Shown piece by piece: positions 53,851 to 60,761 of a DNA stretch of 60,761 nt. Source of the stretch: Candidatus Gastranaerophilales bacterium. GTDB lineage: Bacteria; Cyanobacteriota; Vampirovibrionia; Gastranaerophilales; Gastranaerophilaceae. The position numbers and the translations under genes were made by a program. The DNA is taken from contig CALUVV010000012.1 of the NCBI GenBank assembly GCA_944324305.1, positions 1 through 60,761 on the forward strand, given 5' to 3'. The first letter of the stretch is position 1, and the number at the start of each line of letters is the position of its first letter. Under the pieces are notes generated by a model. The model had not been told where the DNA came from. It made no database searches and saw only the letters and a program-made list of their open reading frames with translations.

Positions 53851-54456
53851 TTACACGGGAGAGCCATTGTCTTCTTCCAATGCTTCATGGACAAAACGCG
53901 CGGGATTATCAATTATATACTGCAATTCTTCGGGAGCTTTAATATAACCGTAATCAAATCTTTCGGATTTGTGGGAGAATGATACCATTCCGTAATCAAG
54001 CATTCTCCCCATTGCGCTTTGAGACACCTCAAGCATATCCAGCTTTTTCAAAGGAATGTCAATTTCTTCGGGATTTAAAACTCCGAGTTTAATATGCGCA
54101 TATTTTGTTGTAATAATAATCTTATCCGAATTATATCTTAAAACAGGATAGATAATAGGAAGCAAAAGCAGCAAAACTATTACCCAGCTGAAAAAGCTAT
54201 GAGTATTTAAAAATACAGTCCAAAAATAAATGAAAAATACGGGAGTTAAAACAACAGGCCAGAAAAGTGCCATCCAATGCTTTTTTATATCATATAAAAC
54301 CAGTTCTTCCCCGTCATCCTCAGGCAGTTTATATTCTTCAATATCACTTTCCCCAGCTGTTTCACAGGTCGAAACTTCATTTCTTAAATCATTACCGCAG
54401 TATCTGCAAAAATTATCACTGTCTTTAATTTGTTTACCGCAATTCGGACAAAACAT
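53851..54456 (-). CDS. Zinc-ribbon membrane protein with PH-like domain
   Basis: 201 residues. MFCPNCGKQIKDSDNFCRYCGND is a zinc ribbon, followed by an acidic linker, two membrane segments (about 65-105) and a bacterial PH-like (bPH_2) domain, KIIITTKYAHIKLGVL. Function unknown. Convergent with the prepilin (2-nt gap). Confidence 0.78.
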   Translation of the reverse strand: MFCPNCGKQIKDSDNFCRYCGNDLRNEVSTCETAGESDIEEYKLPEDDGEELVLYDIKKHWMALFWPVVLTPVFFIYFWTVFLNTHSFFSWVIVLLLLLPIIYPVLRYNSDKIIITTKYAHIKLGVLNPEEIDIPLKKLDMLEVSQSAMGRMLDYGMVSFSHKSERFDYGYIKAPEELQYIIDNPARFVHEALEEDNGSPV

Positions 54457-54530
54457 TACATACTCCTTTGTGAGCCAATTCTATCATAGGATTTGACTTT
54501 AGTCAATGAAAGTTATATGATTAATCCGTA

Positions 54531-55439
54531 ATGGAAAAGGAAGAACTTTTAAGGTTATATAATACTGATTTAGATGAACTTTTAAAACTTTCATCAAAAT
54601 ATATTAAAAATGACGTGGAATTTTGCTCGCTGATTAACGCACGCAACGGAAAATGTTCCCAGAACTGTAAATATTGTGCACAAAGTTCGCATTATTGCAC
54701 CAATATCGAATCTTACCCGCTCGTCGAACTTGAAGCGGTAAGAGAAACGGCAATTGAGGCTAAATCCCATAAAGCCTCAAGGTTTGCAATCGTTACATCG
54801 GGGAAAACTCCTGATGAAAGCGATTTTGAAACAATTCTGAAAATGATTGAGGAAGTTAATAAAATTGAAGGCCTTAAAAGCTGTGCATCAATAGGGATTT
54901 TGAACGAGGAACAGGCAGAAAAACTTGCAAAAACAGGGTTAAAAAGATTTCACCATAATATAAATACTTCAAAATCATATTATCCCGAAGTTTGCACGAC
55001 ACACAGCTGGGATGACAGGCTTAACACCTGCAGGCTTGTGAAAAAATACGGAATGGAGCTTTGCTGCGGCGTAATCCTCGGAATGGGCGAAACCGCTGAG
55101 CAGAGAGTTGAAATGGCGCTTGAGCTTGCCGAAATTCAACCTGATTCAATTCCGATAAATATATTAATGCCAATTCCCGAAACACCGTTTGAGAATTATC
55201 TCAATAAAATCGATGAAGAAAATGTATTAAGAACTTTAGCAATCTTTAAAATAGCAAATCCGAATTCAATCCTTCGTTTTTGCGGCGGCCGGATGAGATT
55301 ATCGGAAGAAAACCAGCGCAAGGCTTTAAACACCTGTGTAGAAGGAATTATGGTCGGCAATTATCTGACAACCGTCGGAAAAGCCCCTGAAGATGACATT
55401 AAAACAGTTGCGGAACTCGGTAAAAATATTAAAAATTAA
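54531..55439 (+). CDS. bioB: Biotin synthase
   Basis: 302 residues. Radical-SAM cluster CSQNCKYC (C42, C46, C49) with the BioB signature NARNGKCSQNCKYCAQSSHY; GILNEEQAEKLAKTGL, HNINTS and C-terminal FCGGRMRLS match. Makes biotin from dethiobiotin. No other bio gene is adjacent. Confidence 0.92.
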   Translation: MEKEELLRLYNTDLDELLKLSSKYIKNDVEFCSLINARNGKCSQNCKYCAQSSHYCTNIESYPLVELEAVRETAIEAKSHKASRFAIVTSGKTPDESDFETILKMIEEVNKIEGLKSCASIGILNEEQAEKLAKTGLKRFHHNINTSKSYYPEVCTTHSWDDRLNTCRLVKKYGMELCCGVILGMGETAEQRVEMALELAEIQPDSIPINILMPIPETPFENYLNKIDEENVLRTLAIFKIANPNSILRFCGGRMRLSEENQRKALNTCVEGIMVGNYLTTVGKAPEDDIKTVAELGKNIKN

Positions 55440-55888
55440 GTATTCAAATACTGTAAAACTTCGTCAACATGCCCGTTTACTTTAACTTTTCTCCATTCGT
55501 GAACAATATTGCCTTCTTCGTCAAGTATAAATGTTGAACGCTCAATTCCCATATATTTTCTGCCGTACATGGATTTTTCTTTCCAAACGCCGAAAGCTTC
55601 AGACAAAACATGCTCTGTATCTGCAAGAAGTAAGAAATTTAAATCCTGTTTTTCTTTAAATTTTTTGTGGCTTTTAATATCATTCGGGCTGACGCCGATA
55701 ACAACCGCAGAAGAAGTAATTCTGTTAATATTGTCCCTGAAATCGCAGGCTTCCTGTGTACAGCCTGATGTGTTATCTTTGGGATAAAAATATAAAACAA
55801 CTTTTTGTCCCTTAAAATCAGCTAAAGTATACTCATTTTCATTACCGTCTTTGTCAAGACCCTGTAATTTGATTGTTTTATAATCCAT
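55436..55888 (-). CDS. bcp: Thioredoxin-dependent peroxiredoxin (BCP/PrxQ)
   Basis: 150 residues. Peroxidatic Cys43 in YFYPKDNTSGCTQEAC with resolving Cys48, the PrxQ five-residue spacing. Reduces hydroperoxides with thioredoxin. Its start overlaps the upstream membrane gene by 11 nt. Confidence 0.94.
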   Translation of the reverse strand: MDYKTIKLQGLDKDGNENEYTLADFKGQKVVLYFYPKDNTSGCTQEACDFRDNINRITSSAVVIGVSPNDIKSHKKFKEKQDLNFLLLADTEHVLSEAFGVWKEKSMYGRKYMGIERSTFILDEEGNIVHEWRKVKVNGHVDEVLQYLNT

Positions 55889-56846
55889 TATTAACCTCCT
55901 TTGTTAATTTTTTGCCGTCAAATCTGTCCGCAAGAAAAGTTGAGATTAAAGGTATTGCAATATAATAAATTCCGCCAAGAATTAAAGTCGGTTTTACAAC
56001 TTTTATACCTTCAATATATTTTTCCAGCTTCGGTGAATTTTTATTTGCCTCTGAAAATTTCTTTATAAACTTTTCGGAAGGCTTGTTTAATATTTTACTC
56101 AAAAGATAACTTCCTGCTATACAAAAACCTGTTGATAAAGCCGCATTATACATTAAAGGTTTTTTACGGTTCTCCTCAATCTTCTTGCTTTTGGAAGTCT
56201 GCAGCATAAAAGCTACGGTCGCAAATATATCCGTTACAGTCATCATGTGATGTTCAAAATTTGTATTATGAAATTTATCCGACATCCCGCGCACAAATCC
56301 CGTATCAATTAATTTTCCGATACCCTTTGACAGATTAGAAATTCCGTCATTGTACATACCCGTAAATGATACTTGTGAATTTTTATCCTTTTTAGGTGAA
56401 AATCCTGACATTATTTTGGGAATTAGAGAACAGGTCAGAAAAGATTTGGGAGCGGCAAGAACAAAACCCAGGCCGAGCTTAAAAAGCTGGGTTGCAAAAG
56501 AATAACGTCTTGATTTCGCAAGACTTTTTTCACCTGATTTTAATACTTCAATCGTTTCCTTTTTCAGGTATTTGGAAGGATTTTTGTCTATTTTGCTTAT
56601 CGCCTTTGAACACGGTAAAGATAGTGCGAGAACTGTTAAATAATTCACTGCACCCGATGCAAGAGATTTTGCGCATGCATATTTTTTATTTTCCGTATCG
56701 GTACGCGGTGTTAAAAGGATTATGGGAGAGCGCACCGCAGCAGAAAGTACAAAAGATGCGGTTGCTCCGAACAGCAAGCTGTTATCTGCCGCAAACTCCA
56801 ATCCCTTTTTTAATATTTTACTATTGTAAACCGCCTGTACTTTCAT
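55878..56846 (-). CDS. Lineage-type membrane protein with SFT motif, unknown
   Basis: 322 residues with 6-8 moderate hydrophobic segments (LLFGATASFVLSAAV, LTVLALSLPC, LGFVLAAPKSF, STGFCIAGSYL) and an internal NSQVSFTGMYN motif. No family recognised. TATAAT (56855-56860) 8 nt before the ATG and no SD: leaderless-like. Coupled to bcp downstream. Confidence 0.65.
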   Translation of the reverse strand: MKVQAVYNSKILKKGLEFAADNSLLFGATASFVLSAAVRSPIILLTPRTDTENKKYACAKSLASGAVNYLTVLALSLPCSKAISKIDKNPSKYLKKETIEVLKSGEKSLAKSRRYSFATQLFKLGLGFVLAAPKSFLTCSLIPKIMSGFSPKKDKNSQVSFTGMYNDGISNLSKGIGKLIDTGFVRGMSDKFHNTNFEHHMMTVTDIFATVAFMLQTSKSKKIEENRKKPLMYNAALSTGFCIAGSYLLSKILNKPSEKFIKKFSEANKNSPKLEKYIEGIKVVKPTLILGGIYYIAIPLISTFLADRFDGKKLTKEVNNGL

Positions 56847-56854
56847 GCAAATTC

Positions 56855-56864
56855 ATTATACAAT
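56855..56864. promoter_or_regulatory. Overlapping divergent -10 boxes
   Basis: TATAAT for the leftward gene (56855-56860) and TACAAT for pnuC (56859-56864) overlap by two bases; each is 7-8 nt from its ATG. Confidence 0.5.
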
Positions 56865-56871
56865 GCTGATA

Positions 56872-57564
56872 ATGAAATTCACAGAATTTATAAAAAAAGA
56901 ATTAGAGGGTTGGAAAAACTTTGAAATAGCAGGTTTATTTACTGCTTTTACAATAATCTTCATTAATGCCGTAATTTTAAAAGACAGCCCCGCAGCCGTT
57001 ATAAATGCGGTATGCGGAATTTTATATACAATTATTGCCGGAAAAGGTAAAGTGTCCTGTTATTTTTTCGGTCTTATGGGATCAGCCTGTTATATCTGGC
57101 TTTCGTTTAAAAATGCTTTATGGGGAAATATGCTGCTTTACCTTTGTTACTATATTCCGATGCAGACACTCGGAATTTTTAAATGGAAACAACATCTTAA
57201 AGAAAAAACAAAAGAAATTATAAAAATAAAACTCGGTAACACGGAACGTTTAAAAATAGCTTTTGCGGGAATTGCAGGGTGTTTAATTACAATTATGATT
57301 TTGAATTATTTCAACGACAGAAGTCCGGTTATCGACGGTATAACGACATTTTTGTCAATTCTCGGAATGTATTTGACGGTTAAACGTGCTATTGAACAAT
57401 ATATTTTGTGGATAATTGCCAACGGGCTGTCGCTTATAATGTGGCTTAATCTGGTAATACACGGTACAAAAGCTTATTCAACAGTGCTTATGTGGGCGGT
57501 TTATCTTATACTCGCAATTTATTTTTACATTGTATGGAAAAGGGAGTTGGATTGCCAAAAATGA
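56872..57564 (+). CDS. pnuC: Nicotinamide riboside transporter PnuC-type
   Basis: 230 residues from the ATG at 56872, chosen because TACAAT (56859-56864) lies 7 nt upstream. Seven membrane segments; KVSCYFFGLMGSACYIWLSFKNALWGNMLLY and YYIPMQTLGIFKWKQHL match PnuC. NAD precursor uptake. ATGA overlap with the next gene. Confidence 0.88.
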   Translation: MKFTEFIKKELEGWKNFEIAGLFTAFTIIFINAVILKDSPAAVINAVCGILYTIIAGKGKVSCYFFGLMGSACYIWLSFKNALWGNMLLYLCYYIPMQTLGIFKWKQHLKEKTKEIIKIKLGNTERLKIAFAGIAGCLITIMILNYFNDRSPVIDGITTFLSILGMYLTVKRAIEQYILWIIANGLSLIMWLNLVIHGTKAYSTVLMWAVYLILAIYFYIVWKRELDCQK

Positions 57565-58232
57565 AAAAATTAATATTGGGATTATTTACTTTTTTTATCC
57601 TGCAAAGCCAATGTCTTACGGCTGATTATTCAAACCTTAAACAGCCGGATGAATTCACCTGCGCTCCGACAAGTTCTTTAAACTTAATAAAAAATATCTG
57701 CAAAACCTGCGAAGCTCCCTCACTCAATTATATGAAAAAGCTTCAAAAAACAGACGAAAACGGAACAACAGCATTTAACCTCTGTTACGGACTTGAAAAA
57801 TATTTTAAAACTCAAAATAAACATAGTGATATAAGATATTTTGGAATAAAAAAAGTAAAAATTTATAAACACAGTAACAATTTTGACCTGCTAAGTATTT
57901 CTAATCCGCTTAACAAAAATTACGGAGCAATTTTAAACATCGGTGTTTATACTCAAAATTCTAAGGGTGAATACGTAAGGCAGTGGGGGCATTACGTTAA
58001 TCTTATATCTATAAATGATAAGTTTATTGAGATTATTGATCCGTATAACAAAAATTCATATATAGATAAACTTCAATACCAAACATCAAAAGATATTAAA
58101 TTAATAAATAAAAAAGATAACGAGAAATATATTAAAGCTGATAAATATTACGTTATAAAAACTCCGTTAAATTATCTCCAAAAAAATGAAACAGCAATTA
58201 TTAACGGAGTTATTACAATAAAACTTAACTAA
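57561..58232 (+). CDS. Exported C39-like cysteine-peptidase-fold protein
   Basis: 223 residues from the ATG at 57561, overlapping pnuC by 4 nt (the longer ORF start at 57492 lies inside pnuC). Signal peptide MKKLILGLFTFFILQSQCLT. KQPDEFTCAPTSSLNLI carries a probable catalytic Cys, WGHYVNLISI a His, and EIIDPYNKNS an Asp: the papain-like/C39_2 order. Substrate unknown. Confidence 0.65.
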   Translation: MKKLILGLFTFFILQSQCLTADYSNLKQPDEFTCAPTSSLNLIKNICKTCEAPSLNYMKKLQKTDENGTTAFNLCYGLEKYFKTQNKHSDIRYFGIKKVKIYKHSNNFDLLSISNPLNKNYGAILNIGVYTQNSKGEYVRQWGHYVNLISINDKFIEIIDPYNKNSYIDKLQYQTSKDIKLINKKDNEKYIKADKYYVIKTPLNYLQKNETAIINGVITIKLN

Positions 58233-58965
58233 AACCTGTACGGATAGTTTTTTGGAATTTTCCATCCGTTATGCTGGATTATAGCAGTACAGTAAAAATT
58301 TCTTGAATTCTCATTACATCCGTAATTTGATTTGGTGTATAAACTTGTTTCATCACCGTCCCAGTGAGCCATATATGGTTCTACACCCCTATCTTTATGG
58401 TATTTGAATGTCGGGTTGCTTTCGTTAGGCCAAAAAGCAAATACAAATTGTTTTCTTCCCCATATTTTACTATCAGAACCATTCTGGCAATCTTTCGATT
58501 GAGGACAGAAAATAAAATGACCTCCGTTTGTTTTTGAGGTTTGATTTCCGTCAGCATCCCACGTGCCGTAAATATCAAATAAAAATGCACTGCCGTCAGC
58601 AAGATAGACAAGCCTATAATCATTTCCCGTGCCGACACGTTTATTATCATACTTTATAAATGACAAATAATTTTTAAGATATCTGTTAAAAAAATCGTCA
58701 GTATCTGAAGAAACCCAATCAGCTTTATTACCGTTATCGGCCTCGGACATGGTAATTGCCTGATTTATTATCGAATAAAATTTCTGCAATCGTGCTTCAA
58801 CTACCTGTTTACGCCGGCTTTGAATTAATGACGGCATTGTCAACGAAGCAACTATACCGATTATGCCTAAAGTTATAAGAACTTCGGCAAGAGTAAAACC
58901 TTGAAAGGAGCCTAGAGCTGCCCCCCCCCCGGCATTGCGGATTTAATACGTTTGTTAATCATCAT
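58229..58965 (-). CDS. Prepilin-like protein, frame broken at G10 tract
   Basis: Start ATG at 58965 (SD AAGGAGCT). Leader reads MMINKRIKSAM into ten G (58921-58930) and stops at TAG. With 11 or 8 G it reads a leader ending GSFQG, then FTLAEVLITLGIIGIVASLT and on to 58229 (about 245 residues), ending PKNYPYRF, with PxxW/Cys C-terminal features of the family. Promoter TTGCAA-N17-TAAACT lies after csoR. Confidence 0.8.
58921..58930. repeat. C10/G10 homopolymer in prepilin leader (tract 3)
   Basis: Ten C on + (ten G in sense), about 11 codons after the start. Needs n = 2 modulo 3; n = 10 is OFF (TAG). Flank CGCAATGCC-G10-CAGCTC resembles tract 1. Confidence 0.9.
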
Positions 58966-59042
58966 TTTTAAGCTCCTTGATATATAAAAATAATACTTTA
59001 TAAGTTTAACATATTTTTTAAAGGTTTGCAATATAAGGTTTG

Positions 59043-59315
59043 TTATTTCAAAAGTTTATCTAAAACTCCCGCAATTTCAGACATTTTTTCTTCTTTATCC
59101 TTATCGCTTCCGTTTTCAAAAGCTTCCCTTATACAATGTGTAAAATGTCCTTTTAAAATTTCAAGGTTAATTTTTTTCAATATAGACTGACTGGCAAGTA
59201 TTTGCGTACTTACATCTATACAGTAGCGGTCTTCTTCAATCATCTTTATAAGTCCCTCTATCTGCCCTTTTACAGTCTTTAAAAGTCTTATAATTTTCGT
59301 TTTATCTGTTTGCAT
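59043..59315 (-). CDS. csoR: CsoR-type copper-sensing repressor
   Basis: 90 residues, all helical. KTVKGQIEGLIKMIEEDRYCIDV is the family core. Ligands C32, H57 and C61 have exactly the C-x24-H-x3-C spacing of CsoR Cu(I) sensors. Copper binding would release the operator at the promoter of the Cys-rich gene upstream (59770-59786). Separated from that gene by a stem-loop. Confidence 0.9.
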   Translation of the reverse strand: MQTDKTKIIRLLKTVKGQIEGLIKMIEEDRYCIDVSTQILASQSILKKINLEILKGHFTHCIREAFENGSDKDKEEKMSEIAGVLDKLLK

Positions 59316-59337
59316 TAGTATTGCCTCTTATTACAAA

Positions 59338-59361
59338 TTTCCCCTCTTGTTTGAGGGGAAA
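59338..59361 (-). terminator. Stem-loop between Cys-rich gene and csoR
   Basis: TTTCCCCTC (59338-59346) and GAGGGGAAA (59353-59361), 6-nt loop; only a weak T tract on the minus strand, so partial read-through into csoR is possible. Confidence 0.6.
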
Positions 59362-59373
59362 TTCGTTATTTAA

Positions 59374-59748
59374 CTATTTTGTATTACAATTGCATTTATT
59401 TCTTCTGAATAATCTGAATTTTTTTGATTTGCAGTCACATTTTTGTTTTTCGCAATTACATTTTGGCGCATCGGTTTTTACACAATCACAATCTTTTGCG
59501 CAATTGCATTGCTCATCCTTCCGGCAACCGCATGTACAATCTTTGGGGCAGGTACATTCTTCACCTTTTTGACATCCGCAGGTGCAGTTTTCATCACAAG
59601 GTTTTTGGCAGCCGCAATCACAATTTTTCGGACATTCACAGTTAACCTTATTTGCGGTTTCGTTTGTGCAGTTATCGCAGGCAAAAACATTATTTGCCGC
59701 AAAAACTAAAGCACCGAGTACAAATAAACCTGTCAATAATTTTTTCAT
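59374..59748 (-). CDS. Exported metallothionein-like Cys-rich protein
   Basis: 124 residues. Signal peptide MKKLLTGLFVLGALVFAANNVFA, then a mature part with 26 Cys in about 100 residues as CxC and CGC clusters, in repeats of CPK(N/D)C(D/T)CGC(Q/R)K. No similar family recognised by name. CsoR adjacent and operator at its promoter suggest copper binding outside the membrane; metal is inferred. SD AAAGGAG. Confidence 0.78.
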   Translation of the reverse strand: MKKLLTGLFVLGALVFAANNVFACDNCTNETANKVNCECPKNCDCGCQKPCDENCTCGCQKGEECTCPKDCTCGCRKDEQCNCAKDCDCVKTDAPKCNCEKQKCDCKSKKFRLFRRNKCNCNTK

Positions 59749-59769
59749 ATAAATTCTCCTTTTGTTGTA

Positions 59770-59821
59770 ATACCCCCACGGGGTATAGGTATATATTAGA
59801 TTAAAATTTTTTATTTGTCAA
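59770..59821 (-). promoter_or_regulatory. Promoter with CsoR-like operator
   Basis: Reading leftward: TTGACA (59816-59821), 17-nt spacer, TAATAT (59793-59798); the palindrome ATACCCC-CAC-GGGGTAT (59770-59786, 7-bp perfect arms) covers the start site. GC-rich inverted repeats of this form are typical of CsoR/RcnR sites. Confidence 0.8.
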
Positions 59822-59842
59822 TAAGACACCGCGACATGATTA

Positions 59843-60478
59843 TTAATAAAATTTATTCATCATTTCCTGAAGCTCTATAAAAAATCTTGAAAGATGATAA
59901 CCGTCTGCTGCCGCATGATGAATATTAAATGACAATGGAATTAAAATTCTTTCATTATTTTGGGAAAATTTACCCCAGGTTACAACAGGAGCAAGGTATT
60001 TACCATCATCAAATACGTGTATATCAAAACTTTTGTAATGTACCCATGGCAGGCAAGAAACATTAAATGTATTTGCAGGTACATCTTTAAAATCAAATGC
60101 CCTGTAATCTTTGTATTTTTTAAGTACACTTACAAAATTTTTATGAAATATCTCTAAATCATCATTGTATTCAGCAACCAGTAAAACACACTGTTCATCT
60201 TCCTTATAAAAATGGGCAAAATATGGATGAATTATTTCATATACACCAACTTGATTTTTATCATTCCATCCCAGTTTGAATTCATCATGTGCATTAATTA
60301 TATTGCTCACTGCCCACATAAAACAAGGATAAAATCTGTACCCGTTATGTTTAGCATAATTTAAAAAGCCAGTTATATCAATGTCACAGGTCATACTTAT
60401 AACATTACGCAAATTATTGATATAATACCAAAATAAATTATATCGTTTCCAATTAGTATCTTTTATTTCAAATTTCAT
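59843..60478 (-). CDS. Chloramphenicol-acetyltransferase-family protein
   Basis: 211 residues, CAT length. SFNIHHAAADGYHLSRFF carries the catalytic His188 and Asp192 of the HHxxxDG motif; RYNLFWYYINNLRNVISMTCDID near the start and FYPCFMWAVSNI match CAT type A. SD AAGGAGG lies 5 nt before the ATG and is masked by the attenuator hairpin. Likely resistance gene, possibly acquired; substrate not proven. Confidence 0.85.
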   Translation of the reverse strand: MKFEIKDTNWKRYNLFWYYINNLRNVISMTCDIDITGFLNYAKHNGYRFYPCFMWAVSNIINAHDEFKLGWNDKNQVGVYEIIHPYFAHFYKEDEQCVLLVAEYNDDLEIFHKNFVSVLKKYKDYRAFDFKDVPANTFNVSCLPWVHYKSFDIHVFDDGKYLAPVVTWGKFSQNNERILIPLSFNIHHAAADGYHLSRFFIELQEMMNKFY

Positions 60479-60483
60479 TTTAA

Positions 60484-60520
60484 CCTCCTTAAATATTAGT
60501 AAATTAAATATTTAAAGAGG
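60484..60520 (-). promoter_or_regulatory. SD-sequestering hairpin (translational attenuator)
   Basis: CCTCTTTAAATATT (60520-60507) pairs with AATATTTAAGGAGG (60497-60484): 14 bp with one U-G wobble, 9-nt loop. The 3' arm contains the acetyltransferase SD. Confidence 0.85.
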
Positions 60521-60560
60521 CAGCTTCAATGCAGAATTTTGACGATTTTTGAGTTTTCAT
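60504..60560 (-). CDS. Leader peptide of the acetyltransferase gene
   Basis: 18 codons, MKTQKSSKFCIEAASLNI, stop TAA at 60504-60506. Its last five codons and stop region form the 5' arm of the SD hairpin, so a ribosome paused around codons 12-15 would free the SD. It has no SD; the -10 ends 6 nt before its ATG, so translation would be leaderless. Confidence 0.7.
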   Translation of the reverse strand: MKTQKSSKFCIEAASLNI

Positions 60561-60566
60561 AAACGT

Positions 60567-60575
60567 ATTATAACA
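60567..60575 (-). promoter_or_regulatory. Extended -10 promoter of the acetyltransferase operon
   Basis: TGTTATAAT, reading leftward (TATAAT 60567-60572). The -35 region is poor (TTTATT), which the extended -10 may compensate. Confidence 0.7.
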
Positions 60576-60761
60576 TAAGATGCAAGCTTAATAAAGATAG
60601 CAAGGGAGAGATGTCTTGCTCAGCGGCTTTAAACGGGTCTTCGGTTGCCGCCTGTATGATTTTGTCATTTTGGCGTCAAGCCTCCTGTAAAGAAACATCT
60701 TAGATGATTATTTGTAACAGAGAAAATGAGTATTTAATAAATTAAGATTCTACTTCATCTT
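60573..60761. other. Right-edge region, no supported gene
   Basis: Holds a locally GC-richer stretch (about 60600-60690) with only a 26-codon minus frame and a 30-codon plus frame, neither with homology. May be a remnant of the element that brought the acetyltransferase gene. Confidence 0.4.

Noticed and set aside
56840..56872. NAD/NMN riboswitch before pnuC
   Set aside because: The divergent genes are too close; there is no room for an aptamer.
60600..60690. Small ORFs at the right edge (26 and 30 codons)
   Set aside because: No homology, poor SD spacing; cannot be told from chance.
1..60761. CRISPR array, rRNA, complete insertion sequence or prophage
   Set aside because: No regularly spaced repeats, rRNA signatures, transposase or phage structural genes were seen on either strand.

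Overview
The window is AT-rich bacterial chromosome. Its gene content and style point to a non-photosynthetic relative of Cyanobacteria, most likely a gut Gastranaerophilales/Melainabacteria (Vampirovibrionia) lineage. This is inferred from a DprA-like protein of the type usual in cyanobacteria (41920-42519), an outer-membrane porin-like barrel (diderm cell), six prepilin-like proteins with a TLAE or TIAE motif, and several lineage-type membrane proteins carrying a short SFK/SFT motif. No database search was possible.

Layout: 1-325 is a broken prepilin at the left edge, then clpB, a DRE-TIM aldolase-like gene and a cluster of tiny regulators (3844-4877). 4882-12464 holds a serine hydrolase, HIT protein, speE, an ankyrin protein, the RseP protease, a YihY membrane protein, an NrnA-like DHH protein and a DciA-like protein. 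12542-18673 holds two prepilins, each with a divergent small HTH gene, plus hisS and a porin. 18735-32139 holds arginine decarboxylase, two unknown membrane proteins, the rpsF-ssb-rpsR and dapF run with an upstream AOS-family synthase and SDR gene, an SMR transporter, KtrB-type K+ uptake and a KdpDE-like two-component system. 32221-45530 holds an arginase-family gene, tRNA-Ser(TGA), ffh, a third HTH/prepilin pair, pcrA/uvrD and a dprA-like to ispF run. 45718-46810 is a small accessory patch (frameshifted XRE, XRE, NUMOD-like protein). 46857-58232 holds alkD, CDF, DUF47/Pit phosphate uptake, PfpI/HxlR, AKR, bioB, bcp and pnuC, with a second broken prepilin. 58229-60761 holds a third broken prepilin, a CsoR/exported metallothionein-like module and a chloramphenicol-acetyltransferase-like gene behind an attenuator.

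Main discovery candidates. (1) Prepilin genes fall into two regulatory classes. Three have a tract of exactly ten G/C inside the leader-peptide codons; all three read out of frame at 10 and would be restored by 11 (or 8). This is a candidate phase-variable or slippage-controlled pilin repertoire in which the repeat lies in the part removed by prepilin peptidase. Three others have no tract; each is divergent from a ~77-81-residue HTH-like protein of one family, with a TTGACA-N17 promoter and an inverted repeat beside the -10. (2) The acetyltransferase gene is preceded by an 18-codon leader ORF whose 3' end pairs over 14 bp with the SD, a classic translational-attenuation layout. (3) A CsoR with the Cys-His-Cys copper ligands lies beside an exported 26-cysteine protein with a perfect CsoR-like palindrome at its promoter. 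(4) Many genes look leaderless, with a -10 box 6-8 nt from the ATG.

Three genes for arginine to polyamine chemistry (speA-like, arginase-family, speE) are scattered through the window. Core housekeeping genes (ffh, hisS, rpsF/R, ssb, clpB, dapF, ispF, pcrA) look intact.
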